In this document: positions 41,807-49,952 of the stretch, piece by piece | Layout of the letters: every line of letters starts with the position of its first letter | Numbering within the stretch: position 1 is the stretch's first letter | NCBI RefSeq assembly: GCF_017573505.1 | Contig: NZ_JAGEOJ010000012.1 | Coordinates: forward strand, 62,001 to 126,000 | DNA from: Actinomadura barringtoniae | GTDB lineage: Bacteria; Actinomycetota; Actinomycetes; Streptosporangiales; Streptosporangiaceae | DNA: 64,000 bases | Direction: 5' to 3' | Notes under the pieces: generated by a model | Seen by the model: only the letters and a program-made list of their open reading frames with translations | What the model was told of the DNA's origin: nothing | Databases searched by the model: none | Position numbers and translations under genes: made by a program

Positions 41807-43117
41807 CTAGGGCCGGGCCCAGCTGTTGTGCCATCCCGTGTAGAGGTCGTGCAGCATGCCGTTCCAGTCGCGGCGCGTGCGGGAGGGCGGGTACGGCACG
41901 GGATGCAGAACGGTCTCGGACTCCCAGATGATGTCGACCTGCCCGTCCGCGCGGATCTGGCCGATGCGGGCGCGCTTCCAGGCGTGCAGGTTCTCCTCGT
42001 CCACCCAGATCCGCCCCTCGGGCGCGTCGAAACTCTGGCCGCGGATGGCTTTCAGCACTTCCGAAGGCTCGACGTTGTGCGCCCGCCTTACCGCCTGCGC
42101 CCACAGCTGCACGCTCTCGTACGCCGACTGCATCGGGTCGGAGATGACGCTGCCCGCCCCGAAGCGACGCTTGAACCGGCGTACGAAGTCTTCGTTGGAG
42201 GCGCCGCCGACGCTCTGGAAGTAGCTCATCGCGATGTAGTTGCCCGCCATCTCGGCGGGCCGCAGGAACTGCATCTCCGCCTCGGCCATGACGATCGACA
42301 GCACCGGCAGGCGCTGTGGCGTCGCCCCGGCCTCCCGCAGCGCCCGGTAGAAGGGAAGGTTCGTGTCGCCGACGATGGAGCTGATGATGACCTGCGGCCG
42401 CGCCTTGACGATTTTCCGGACCAGGCCGCGCACGTCGCTCGCGCCCAGGGGGACATAGGCCTCCCCCACGACCTGCCCGCCCAGCCGTGCCAACTGGTCC
42501 TTGATGATGGCGTTCGAGGAACGCGGATAGACGTAGTCCGAGCCGACCAGGTAGAAGCGCTTGCCGCGGTTGTCCAGGAACCACTTCACCGCCGGCGTGA
42601 TGAACTGGTTCGGCGCCGATCCCGTGTAGACGACGTTGGGCGAGGACTCCATGCCCTCGTAGAACGTCGGGTAGAACAGCGCCCCGTGCAGCCTCTCAAT
42701 GATCGGCTCGACGGTCCTGCGGCTGGCCGAGGTGTAGCAGCCGAAGATCGCCGCGGCCCGGTCGTGGGAGAGCAGCCGCCGGGCGAGCGCGGCGAACGTC
42801 GGCCAGTCCGATCTTCCGTCGACGACCACGGGCTGGATCTTGCGGCCGAGGAGCCCGCCGTGCGCGTTGATCTCCTCGATGGCCAGCAGGGTGGCGTCGT
42901 TGATGGGGCGTTCGGCGATCGCGACGCTGCCGGTCAGCGAGTGCAGCACGCCCACCTTGATCGGCGGGAGCGTCACCCGCTGCGCCCCCGCGTACCCGGC
43001 CTCCAGCAGCCCGGCGGCAAGAACGGCGGCGAGCGCGCAGGCGATGACCAGGACCGCCGCGCGCGGCACGTTCAGCACGCCCATCCGGCGGTACGCCCGA
43101 TGGGCCCGCCGCATCAT
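41807..43117 (-). CDS. UrtA/AmiC-like periplasmic-type substrate-binding protein (orphan)
   Basis: 436-residue binding protein of the urea/short-amide (UrtA, FmdD, AmiC) class, family-typical in IKVGVLHSLTGSVAIAERPI, GALFYPTFYEGMESSPNVVY, RGKRFYLVGSDYVYPRSSN and GEAYVPLGASDVRGLVRKI. An N-terminal membrane segment (VLVIACALAAVLAAGLLEAG) is preceded by positive residues; there is no lipobox, so it may stay anchored. No ABC permease or ATPase genes lie nearby. The first ATGATG overlaps the stop of the DUF4239 gene, so the two proteins are made together and may form a sensor or uptake module. The start is ATG 43117 or 43114. Confidence 0.82.
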   Translation of the reverse strand: MMRRAHRAYRRMGVLNVPRAAVLVIACALAAVLAAGLLEAGYAGAQRVTLPPIKVGVLHSLTGSVAIAERPINDATLLAIEEINAHGGLLGRKIQPVVVDGRSDWPTFAALARRLLSHDRAAAIFGCYTSASRRTVEPIIERLHGALFYPTFYEGMESSPNVVYTGSAPNQFITPAVKWFLDNRGKRFYLVGSDYVYPRSSNAIIKDQLARLGGQVVGEAYVPLGASDVRGLVRKIVKARPQVIISSIVGDTNLPFYRALREAGATPQRLPVLSIVMAEAEMQFLRPAEMAGNYIAMSYFQSVGGASNEDFVRRFKRRFGAGSVISDPMQSAYESVQLWAQAVRRAHNVEPSEVLKAIRGQSFDAPEGRIWVDEENLHAWKRARIGQIRADGQVDIIWESETVLHPVPYPPSRTRRDWNGMLHDLYTGWHNSWARP

Positions 43118-43968
43118 TTCTCCAGGTTCTGCATGTGGTCCATGACGAACTGGAAGGCGTCCGGTCTGACGTGGATGTCGCCGCCGCCGAACGGCGCCTC
43201 CAACGCGACCACCAGGAAGATGGAGAACATCAGGGTGCTGGAGAGCATGGCGATGACCAGCCGGTGGAACCAGTCGGTCGGCGACTCGAAGAAGTAGGCC
43301 AGCGCGACGGCGGCGAACGCGCCCGCGTACAGCATCATCCACATCAGCGACGGCAGCCCCTGCTTGCTCTGCGCGAGCCTGATGCGCCGCTGGTCGTCGA
43401 CCTCGCCGAGCCGGTCGATCGAGTGGTCGTACAGCGGATCGCCGCGCTTGGCCTTGCCCACCTCGGTGTAGAGGCTCCACAGCTTGCTCAGCGCGGCATG
43501 GGCGCGTTCACTGGACCCGCCGGTGCGCATCGCCGGCCACTCCTCGTGGATCACCTGGTAGGCGTAGGTGTGCGCCGCCTCCTGGACCTGCCTGCGGAAC
43601 TGCACGTCGAAGCCGCGCGACATGCCCTCCAGGTCGCCGAGCGCGTTCGCCTCGCGCGAGACGGTCGTGTCGGCGGTCGAGTAGTTCTCCCAGACCACGA
43701 CGATGACGAACGCGGCGATCATCCCGTACACCGTGCCGACCACCGCGAAGATGGCCAGCTGCGCGGCGCTGTGCCGCTTGAGGACGCCGTACGGGATCAG
43801 GCGGCGCGCGACCTTCATGCCGAGGTCGCCGATCAGGACCGCGCAGACCAGCATCAGCGCGCCCTGCAGCTTGGTCGGCATCGACGCGGTGCGCAGCTCC
43901 CAGGTCGCGATCGTCAGCACGACGATGAGCACGGACCGGACGAGCGCCTTGACGCTGTTGCGAGTCAC
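43114..43968 (-). CDS. DUF4239 (bestrophin-like) membrane protein
   Basis: 284-residue membrane protein with four main spans: VRSVLIVVLTIATW and GALMLVCAVLIGDLGMKV at the start, IFAVVGTVYGMIAAFVIVVV, and a pair near the C-terminus (MWMMLYAGAFAAVALAYFFE, VIAMLSSTLMFSIFLVVALE). A soluble, helical loop of about 100 residues (RGFDVQFRRQVQEAAHTYAY etc.) lies between, with the WENYSTADTTVSREANALGD segment typical of DUF4239. The family is remotely like bestrophin channels and lacks a proved function. It is first in a two-gene unit with the UrtA-like protein. Confidence 0.75.
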   Translation of the reverse strand: MTRNSVKALVRSVLIVVLTIATWELRTASMPTKLQGALMLVCAVLIGDLGMKVARRLIPYGVLKRHSAAQLAIFAVVGTVYGMIAAFVIVVVWENYSTADTTVSREANALGDLEGMSRGFDVQFRRQVQEAAHTYAYQVIHEEWPAMRTGGSSERAHAALSKLWSLYTEVGKAKRGDPLYDHSIDRLGEVDDQRRIRLAQSKQGLPSLMWMMLYAGAFAAVALAYFFESPTDWFHRLVIAMLSSTLMFSIFLVVALEAPFGGGDIHVRPDAFQFVMDHMQNLEK

Positions 43969-44069
43969 CGCGGACCACCTCGCGGACCGTACGCCCTGCC
44001 ACTCGCGGCACGGCCCTTACCTGCGCGGACGCCGGACCTATACCGCAAACGAAAAGCAAGGAAACGTAC

Positions 44070-44087
44070 AGTAGTCGATCAACTACT
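44070..44087. promoter_or_regulatory. Operator-like palindrome
   Basis: AGTAGT and ACTACT (44070-44075 and 44082-44087) are inverted around CGATCA, so that an 18-bp near-palindrome AGTAGTCGATCAACTACT results. It lies in the 248-base divergent spacer between the DUF4239 gene and the LPG-synthase-like gene, in a locally AT-rich stretch. Confidence 0.45.
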
Positions 44088-44216
44088 CAGAGCAAGTATG
44101 GTGACCCGGTGCGGCCGGACGCGCACCGGTCATGGTCAGTCCAATTCCGTGCAGCGTTCTCCTCTGATGAATCACGAGGTTGCATAACCTTCAGACGAAA
44201 AGCCGACAAATAAGGT

Positions 44217-45521
44217 GTGGAGACAATCGCCGCCGGCGCTGAATGCGCGGCGCCCGTCAGCCTCACGGCCCCTGACGCCGGCGCCGCACCCCGTACCACC
44301 GCTCCCCTGGCCCGACGGATCACCCCGCTGACCCACCGGCTCACACCCCTGGCCCACCGGCTCACGCCCCTGGCCCACCGCCTGGCTCCCCTGACCCGCC
44401 TCGCCACCGGCCCGTTCACCGCGTTCACCGCACTCGCCTCACTGGTGCGCGCGCGATCGCGATGGGCGCTCACCGCACTCATGCTCGTCATCGCCGTCGC
44501 GGTGACACTGGCGCTCACCGGTTCGGCGTCCCTGCGCGCCGCGACCGCCGCGTTCGGCACCATGCACTGGGAGTTCGTGCCGCTCCTGATGCTGCTCTCG
44601 GTGCTGCACTACGTCTTCGCCGCCATCACACTGCGCGGCGCCGCCGGGCGACGCCTTCCGCTGTACGAGGCGACGCTCACCCAGTTCACCGCCGCCGCAG
44701 CCAACCGCGTCACGCCGAGCGGCCTCGGCGCCGTCGCGGTCAACACCCGCTACCTGGTCTGCCAGGGCGTCCCGCTGTCCCGCGCGGCGATCGCCGTGAC
44801 GGCCATGCAGGTCGCGGGCTTTCCCGCCGACCTCATGCTGATGGGAACGGTCCTGGGCATCGACGGCGGCAACAGCCGCATGCTCGACGCGCTCGGCGCC
44901 CACGCCGCGCAGGCCGCCGACCTCATGCCGCCCTGGCCGGTGTTCGCGATCGCGGGCGTCCTGCTGCCTTTGGCGTTGCTCTGGGGACGGCGCGCCATGC
45001 GTTCACCCGCGGTGGGACGCACCGTGTACGGGCTGACCGAGCTGTGCCGCAGGCCCCGAGACCTGGCCATCACCCTGGGCGCGTCCGCCGCCACCACGTT
45101 CATCATGGGCCTGGCGTTCGCGCTGAGCGTCCTGGCCGTCCCCGGCGCGGCAGGGCCCGGCGACATGGTCCCCCTGATCGGCGCCTACCTGGTAGGGGCC
45201 GCAGCCGGAGCGGCCATCCCCGCCCCGGGTGGGCTCGGCTCCACCGAAGCCGCATTGGTCGCCGCGTTGGCCGCCTTGGGCATCGGCGCAGGTCCTGCCG
45301 TTCAAGCGGTCATCATCTTCCGCGCGGTCACCTTCTGGGCCCCGGTCCCCGTAGGCCTCCTGGCCTGCCAAACCCTCAAGAAGCGCCCAGCCCTCAGCTT
45401 GGACCCCACCTCAACTACCCCAGCCGCCGCTACTGCCGCTACTGCCGCTCCGGAAGCCACCACTGCCGCCCCAGCTGTCCCGGTGGCCCCTGCTGCCGCT
45501 CCGGAAGCCGCCCCCGCCTAG
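44217..45521 (+). CDS. LPG-synthase-like/UPF0104 membrane protein
   Basis: 434-residue membrane protein matching the lysylphosphatidylglycerol-synthase transmembrane (AglD2/YbhN/MprF flippase) family, which moves lipids or lipid-linked sugars across the membrane. About eight spans run from residue 85 onward. The conserved stretch LTQFTAAAANRVTPSGLGAV with VNTRYLVCQG and the GLGSTEAALVAALAALGIG block are diagnostic. Residues 30-62 are a heptad repeat (LTHRLTPLAHRLTP...), encoded by 21-bp units, and the last 45 residues are Ala/Thr/Pro-rich. The GTG start at 44217 has a poorly placed ribosome site, so the N-terminus is uncertain. Confidence 0.75.
   Translation: METIAAGAECAAPVSLTAPDAGAAPRTTAPLARRITPLTHRLTPLAHRLTPLAHRLAPLTRLATGPFTAFTALASLVRARSRWALTALMLVIAVAVTLALTGSASLRAATAAFGTMHWEFVPLLMLLSVLHYVFAAITLRGAAGRRLPLYEATLTQFTAAAANRVTPSGLGAVAVNTRYLVCQGVPLSRAAIAVTAMQVAGFPADLMLMGTVLGIDGGNSRMLDALGAHAAQAADLMPPWPVFAIAGVLLPLALLWGRRAMRSPAVGRTVYGLTELCRRPRDLAITLGASAATTFIMGLAFALSVLAVPGAAGPGDMVPLIGAYLVGAAAGAAIPAPGGLGSTEAALVAALAALGIGAGPAVQAVIIFRAVTFWAPVPVGLLACQTLKKRPALSLDPTSTTPAAATAATAAPEATTAAPAVPVAPAAAPEAAPA
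44316..44403. repeat. 21-bp coding tandem repeat
   Basis: Units like CCCCTGGCCCACCGGCTCAC, four or five times, encode the seven-residue repeat LAHRLTP in the N-terminus of the LPG-synthase-like protein. Confidence 0.75.
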
Positions 45522-45539
45522 GCGGGGAGGGCCGGGGTT

Positions 45540-46706
45540 CTAGAAGGAGTTGAGGAACTCCTTGAAGGCGGGCGTGATGACGACGGCGAGGGCCCAGCCG
45601 TCCCCGTCCTTGTCGGGCTCGACCGTGGCCGCCACTTCCAGGCGGCCGTGGTGCCACCAGAAGACGTTGGGCGTGATCGAACGCGGGCCCTCGCTGAACC
45701 CGACCCAGCCGATCCGGACCATGGCGTTCATGACGTCGGGCAGCGGGTCGCCGTCGAGCCGCGCCGTGTACACCTGGCCCTGCGCCGGGATGACGACGAG
45801 CGCACCGTGCAGGCCCGTGACCGGGTAGTCATCGGTCCACAGTGCGTGGGCGGTCACGTACGCGGTCTCCCCGTACAGCTGCGCCGTGGGGACACCGTCC
45901 ACGTCGTCGTGGACAACCTCGAGCGGGCCGTCGCCACGCACGTTGTTGTGCGCGACCTCGAACAGTTCACCCCAGGTGGCCGGCCACTCCCGTGCCGTCT
46001 CAGCCGGAACGATCATCAGTGACGAGATCCGGTCGATCACCAGGACCTCGATCAGGCCGGGCGCGACGGGCCGGGAGACGACCTCGTCGGTGCCGGTCTG
46101 GTAATCCTCGGCGTACACCCGCGACCGCAGCAGCGTCCGCACGAGCATGAAGTCGGTGACGTCGAGCGCGTCGCTCTCGTTCATCTCGGCGGTGGACACC
46201 AGGGTCCCCACGAAGTCGGCGACGAGGGCGGGCCACTGGTCCTCGGGCTCCTGAACGGCGAGTTGCCGCAGGTTGGTCAGCCAGACCGTGAACCTGCCCT
46301 CCTCCCCTGGCCGGCCCACTTCCAGCTGATCATCGTCGACCAGCGTGGCCGTGTAGCCCTGGTCCTCGGCCTCCAGGCGGAAGAGCGTGACCAGCGGGTC
46401 GTGGATGTCCAGCGACACATCGGGCCACCCGGCCACCAGCTCCTGCCCGCCCGTCGCTCGCGCGGCGCCGGACGGGCCGCGGCCACTGTCGCGGTCGCGG
46501 TCGCGGCCACTGTCGCGGTCGCGGTCGCGGCCACTGTCGCGGTCGCGGTCGCGGCCAAAGTCGCGGTCGCGGTCAGAGTCGCGGGAGCCTCCCGGCGCAC
46601 GAGGGCCTTCGGGCGCGCGAGAGGCGGCTCGGCGGGAGGCCGCCTGGCGGCGGGACGCTTGCCGGGACGCCGATTCGGCCGCACGAAGCCGCTTGAGCCA
46701 CTTCAT
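45540..46706 (-). CDS. Hypothetical protein with an N-terminal Arg/Asp repeat
   Basis: 388-residue protein. The first 40 residues are Arg/Ala/Ser-rich, then four eight-residue repeats of the type RDRDRDSG follow (about residues 43-75), encoded by 24-bp tandem units. From about residue 90 onward it is a globular alpha/beta domain: DIHDPLVTLFRLEAEDQGY, VTDFMLVRTLLRSRVYAEDY, PGLIEVLVIDRISSLMIVPA, and RIGWVGFSEGPRSITPNVFW. The layout is a little like DUF1444 (YtpQ) proteins, but I cannot establish that. ATG 46706 is chosen over a longer frame. It is convergent with the LPG-synthase-like gene, 18 bases away. Confidence 0.6.
   Translation of the reverse strand: MKWLKRLRAAESASRQASRRQAASRRAASRAPEGPRAPGGSRDSDRDRDFGRDRDRDSGRDRDRDSGRDRDRDSGRGPSGAARATGGQELVAGWPDVSLDIHDPLVTLFRLEAEDQGYTATLVDDDQLEVGRPGEEGRFTVWLTNLRQLAVQEPEDQWPALVADFVGTLVSTAEMNESDALDVTDFMLVRTLLRSRVYAEDYQTGTDEVVSRPVAPGLIEVLVIDRISSLMIVPAETAREWPATWGELFEVAHNNVRGDGPLEVVHDDVDGVPTAQLYGETAYVTAHALWTDDYPVTGLHGALVVIPAQGQVYTARLDGDPLPDVMNAMVRIGWVGFSEGPRSITPNVFWWHHGRLEVAATVEPDKDGDGWALAVVITPAFKEFLNSF
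46483..46578. repeat. 24-bp tandem repeat (4 units)
   Basis: Four consecutive 24-base units start at 46483, 46507, 46531 and 46555. The first three are identical (CCACTGTCGCGGTCGCGGTC...), the last varies. Each unit encodes an Asp/Arg octapeptide in the minus-strand gene. Confidence 0.9.
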
Positions 46707-46807
46707 GGCCGAACCCGGGGGGATTCGTTCGTCACGAAGGCCGAGGTTACGCGTTTCGGGCGTTCGTGCCGAACCGATCAACCCGATACCTTTACATTGT
46801 AGATCAT

Positions 46808-47617
46808 TTACAGGCGGAAGACCCGGCGGGCGTTCCCTTCGAGGAAGGCCTCCCGCGCCTCGTCGCCGAGCCCCAGCTCATCGAGCCCCACGAGGGCCCG
46901 GTCCGCTGTGATCATCGGGTGGTTGGTCCCGAACATGACCTTGTGGTGCCGGTCCTGGGTCATGTAGCGGACCAGCTCGGGCGGGTACCGGCGAACGGTG
47001 TAGGCGGAGGTGTCGATGTAGACGTTGGGGTGCTTGCGGCAGACCGCGACCATCTCCTCCGTCCACGGGTAGCCGATGTGGCCGCCGACGATGACCAGCT
47101 CTGGAAAGTCCAGCGCTACCTGGTCGATGTAGGGGATGGGCCTGCCCGTCTCGCTCGGCCTCAGCGGACCCGTGTGTCCTACCTGCGTGCAGAACGGAAT
47201 GCCCAGCTCGACGCACTCCGCGTACAGCGGGTAGTAGAGCCGGTCGGTGGGCGGGCGTTCCCACAGCCACGGAACGATCCGCAGCCCCTTGAAGCCGAGT
47301 TCGTTCACGCAGCGGCGCAGTTCCCGAACGGCCTCCATCGGCTTGCGCAGGTCGACCGAAGCGATGCCCTTCAGACGATCCGGGGCCGCGGCGACGAACG
47401 AGGCCACCTCGTCGTTACTGACCAGGGCGCCCTCCGGCCCGTACCAGGCGCTGATGAGGCCGACGTCCACTCCCCCGCCGTCCATGGCCTTCACGGTCTC
47501 CTGAACCGGGATCTCCTGCTCCGGGGGCTTCTTTCCGGTCCACCGCCACAGCGAGTCGAGCATCTCGTGCTGCAGGAACCGCACGGTCCCGTGCTGCATC
47601 CACGCGTCAACGACCAC
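46808..47617 (-). CDS. Amidohydrolase-2 (ACMSD-like) family protein
   Basis: 269-residue TIM-barrel amidohydrolase of the ACMSD/decarboxylase type. VVDAWMQHG at the start takes the place of the usual D-x-H-x-H, so one metal histidine seems absent; GIPFCTQVGHTGP, VIVGGHIGYPW and VMFGTNHPM (family FGSD/TDxP) provide the later ligand positions. Substrate might be a carboxylated aromatic or a lactone. It is three bases from the TetR gene on the same strand and thus likely its target, with the TetR operators at 48188-48221. Confidence 0.8.
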   Translation of the reverse strand: MVVDAWMQHGTVRFLQHEMLDSLWRWTGKKPPEQEIPVQETVKAMDGGGVDVGLISAWYGPEGALVSNDEVASFVAAAPDRLKGIASVDLRKPMEAVRELRRCVNELGFKGLRIVPWLWERPPTDRLYYPLYAECVELGIPFCTQVGHTGPLRPSETGRPIPYIDQVALDFPELVIVGGHIGYPWTEEMVAVCRKHPNVYIDTSAYTVRRYPPELVRYMTQDRHHKVMFGTNHPMITADRALVGLDELGLGDEAREAFLEGNARRVFRL

Positions 47618-47620
47618 CGT

Positions 47621-48187
47621 TCACTCTCCTCCTTCAAGCGCCCGCCACGCAGCCCTGCCGAGGAGGGCGACCTGCTCGTCGGCAGGGGCGGGGATCTCGC
47701 CGTTCAGCCACAACCGGCACAGCTCCTGCGCCGGGCCCAGCCACAGAACGAACGCGGTGACCAGGTCCAGCTGAGGCAGCGCTCCGTGATGAACGTGGGT
47801 ACGCCACCAGGCGAGCACCTCGCCGAAGAACGCCTTGTTGCGTTCGCCAAGGCCGGCCCCGCCCGGCGGCCGTTCGGTGAACAGGAAGCGTGCGCGGTCC
47901 GGATGCGCCAGGCACCAGCGCACGTGGAAAGCGACGACGGCCGAGACCCCTAGGGCGGGGTCCTCATGCGCGCGCAACTCCCGGACGAACTCGTCCTGGT
48001 AGAGCGCGATGCACTCGACGAAGAGCCCCGCCGCCACCTCCTCCTTGCCGGAGAAGTGGTGGTAGAAGCTCCCGACGCTCACCCCGGCCGCCTGCCGCAG
48101 CCGGCTGAGCGTCGTGCCCGCGACCCCGTCCCGCCCGAACAACTCCAACGCCGCCCGGAGGATCTTGTCCCGCCCCGCCTCGCTCAC
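47621..48187 (-). CDS. TetR-family regulator
   Basis: 188-residue TetR protein with a helix-turn-helix at residues 8-52 (ILRAALELFGRDGVAGTTLS followed by RLRQAAGVSVGSFYHHFSGKEE) and a helical ligand domain. GTG 48187 is the start, with the first of two palindromic operators directly upstream (48188-48200), so it must overlap the promoter. It is first in a two-gene operon with the amidohydrolase and probably represses both. The ligand is unknown. Confidence 0.85.
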   Translation of the reverse strand: MSEAGRDKILRAALELFGRDGVAGTTLSRLRQAAGVSVGSFYHHFSGKEEVAAGLFVECIALYQDEFVRELRAHEDPALGVSAVVAFHVRWCLAHPDRARFLFTERPPGGAGLGERNKAFFGEVLAWWRTHVHHGALPQLDLVTAFVLWLGPAQELCRLWLNGEIPAPADEQVALLGRAAWRALEGGE

Positions 48188-48221
48188 AGAACATTATTCT
48201 GGCCCTCTAGAACAATATTCT
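48188..48221. promoter_or_regulatory. Twin palindromic operators of the TetR-amidohydrolase operon
   Basis: AGAACATTATTCT (48188-48200) and AGAACAATATTCT (48209-48221) are 13-bp palindromes with AGAA/TTCT arms, 21 bases (two turns) apart, in an unusually AT-rich patch that abuts the GTG of the TetR gene. Very likely its own binding site. Confidence 0.75.
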
Positions 48222-48237
48222 GCAAGCCCGAGGGGCG

Positions 48238-48870
48238 TCAGTTGCCCAGGAGGTGCCCCGCCGTACTGACGACGTGGTCCACGAAGCCGTAGTCCCTGGC
48301 CTGCTCGGCCGTGAAGTACCGGTCGCGGTCGGCGTCGGCCTCGATCCGTTCCACCGGCTGGCCGGTGTGGAAGGCGATCCGCTCGGTCATCAGGCGCTTG
48401 ACGGCCCGCATCTGCTCGGCCTGGATCCTGATGTCGGACGCGGTGCCCGCGATGCCTCCGCTCGGCTGGTGCATGAGGATGCTCGCGTGCGGCAGGGCAT
48501 AGCGCTTGCCGGGCGTTCCCGCGCACAGGAGGAACTGCCCCATGGACGCGGTGAAGCCCATCGACAGCGTGGCCACGTCGTTCGGGATGAACTGCATGAT
48601 GTCGTAGATGGCGAGCCCCGCCGTCACCGATCCGCCGGGCGAGTTGATGTAGAGGTGGATGTCGCGCTGCCGGTCCTCGGCCGACAGGAGCAGCATCTCG
48701 GCGCAGATCCGGTTCGAGATCTCGTCGTCGACCTCCTGCCCGAGCACGATGATGCGCTCCCGCAGCAACCGCTGGAACACATGCTCGCCCTGGACCGGCG
48801 CAGGCGCTTCGGCCGTACGAGAGGTCGGCGTGAAAGGGTTCTTTGGCGCCAGCATCGTGAATGAGGTCAT
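48238..48870 (-). CDS. clpP: ATP-dependent Clp protease proteolytic subunit (stand-alone copy)
   Basis: 210-residue ClpP serine peptidase. The catalytic triad is visible as Ser109 (SMGFTASMGQFLLCAGT), His134 (LMHQPSGG) and an Asp near residue 183 (EADADRDRYF). Other family blocks are RIIVLGQEVDDEISNRICAE and DRQRDIHLYINSPGGSV. The start is ATG 48870 (MTSFTML) with little ribosome site; the frame is open to 48933. There is no clpX, clpC or second clpP adjacent, so it is probably an accessory ClpP, and it is divergent from a LysR gene. Confidence 0.9.
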   Translation of the reverse strand: MTSFTMLAPKNPFTPTSRTAEAPAPVQGEHVFQRLLRERIIVLGQEVDDEISNRICAEMLLLSAEDRQRDIHLYINSPGGSVTAGLAIYDIMQFIPNDVATLSMGFTASMGQFLLCAGTPGKRYALPHASILMHQPSGGIAGTASDIRIQAEQMRAVKRLMTERIAFHTGQPVERIEADADRDRYFTAEQARDYGFVDHVVSTAGHLLGN

Positions 48871-48926
48871 GCTTGTAAGGAAATCCGCAGGCCACCGCCC
48901 AAGTCCAACAACTTCCGCGGCACCCT

Positions 48927-48944
48927 TTGACAACCTCGGGTTGT
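48927..48944. promoter_or_regulatory. LysR-type palindrome with -35 element
   Basis: ACAACC-TCG-GGTTGT (48930-48944) is a perfect 15-bp palindrome-like site immediately upstream of the LysR GTG, and TTGACA (48927-48932) overlaps its left arm. It lies in the 86-base spacer with clpP, where LysR regulators normally bind to control themselves and the divergent gene. Confidence 0.55.
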
Positions 48945-48956
48945 TAATCTGGTTCC

Positions 48957-49877
48957 GTGGAACCCGACCTCCAGGGCATGCTCGCCTTCACGGTCGCCGC
49001 CGACGAACTGCACTTCGGCCGTGCCGCAGCGAAGCTGTTCCTGACCCAGCAGGCGCTCTCCAAGCGAATCCGCCGCCTGGAACAGGCCCTGGGCGTTCCC
49101 CTGTTCAAGCGCACTACGCGCAGGGTAGAGCTCACCCCTGACGGGCAGCGGTTTCTCCCCTTGGCCAAGCAGGCCCTGGCCGCGTACGACAAGGCGATCG
49201 CCTCCGTACAGACCCCAGAGCCACTGCGCATCGACGTCTACGCCGAACGCTTCACGCCCCTGAAGGTCCTGCGCGAAACGGCCCAGCGCATACCCGGCCT
49301 ACGCATCGAGCCGAGCATGCGGCAGAGTCTGGCGAACTCCCTCCCCGCCATCCAGAACGGAGAGCTGGACGCCGCGTTCGGCCGCGTCCACGACCTGGGC
49401 CGGCCCTGGCCCGCCGAACTAACGCACCGCCCAGTCCTCCTCGTAGAACTCCACGCCTTCGTCCTGACAGGCCACCAATTCGCCGGCCGCACAACGCTCC
49501 CCCTGGCCGATCTACGCGAAGCAGGCATCTCGATGCCCGACCCCGCCGGCTCACACGAATGGCGCGCCTACCTGGAGCACCTGAGCCGCGACTTCGACAT
49601 CCCGGTCCGTTTCACCGAGCCGGCCGTAGGCGTGCGTCACTACGGCGAGCAGATGGCCCGGGAGAACCACGCCATCGCGGTCGGCGAGGAGGGCACGGAC
49701 CTGCCCCACGACATGCGCATCCACCGGATCCCCCTCGTGGACCCCACTCCCCTCCACGTCTGGTCCATCGTCTGGCACCGCGAGAACCGCAACCCCCACC
49801 TGGCCAGACTCCTCAAAGCACTCCCGACCCCAGCCCCACCCGCCCCGAACACCTGGCTCCCAGCCCCCGAGCGCTGA
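48957..49877 (+). CDS. LysR-family transcriptional regulator
   Basis: 306-residue LysR regulator. The N-terminal winged helix runs LAFTVAADELHFGRAAAKLF, LTQQALSKRIRRLEQALGVP, LFKRTTRRVELTPDG; residues 90-290 form the two-lobed effector domain (LRIDVYAERFTPLKVLRETA ... GISMPDPAGSHEW). The start is GTG 48957. It is divergent from the stand-alone clpP and is the natural candidate regulator of it. The effector is unknown. Confidence 0.88.
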   Translation: MEPDLQGMLAFTVAADELHFGRAAAKLFLTQQALSKRIRRLEQALGVPLFKRTTRRVELTPDGQRFLPLAKQALAAYDKAIASVQTPEPLRIDVYAERFTPLKVLRETAQRIPGLRIEPSMRQSLANSLPAIQNGELDAAFGRVHDLGRPWPAELTHRPVLLVELHAFVLTGHQFAGRTTLPLADLREAGISMPDPAGSHEWRAYLEHLSRDFDIPVRFTEPAVGVRHYGEQMARENHAIAVGEEGTDLPHDMRIHRIPLVDPTPLHVWSIVWHRENRNPHLARLLKALPTPAPPAPNTWLPAPER

Positions 49878-49952
49878 TCAAGATCACCAGAGTTATCCAC
49901 AATCTCCGGCACCTCTTTCCGAACCCCTTGCGCCTCGACGAGCATCGTCGAC

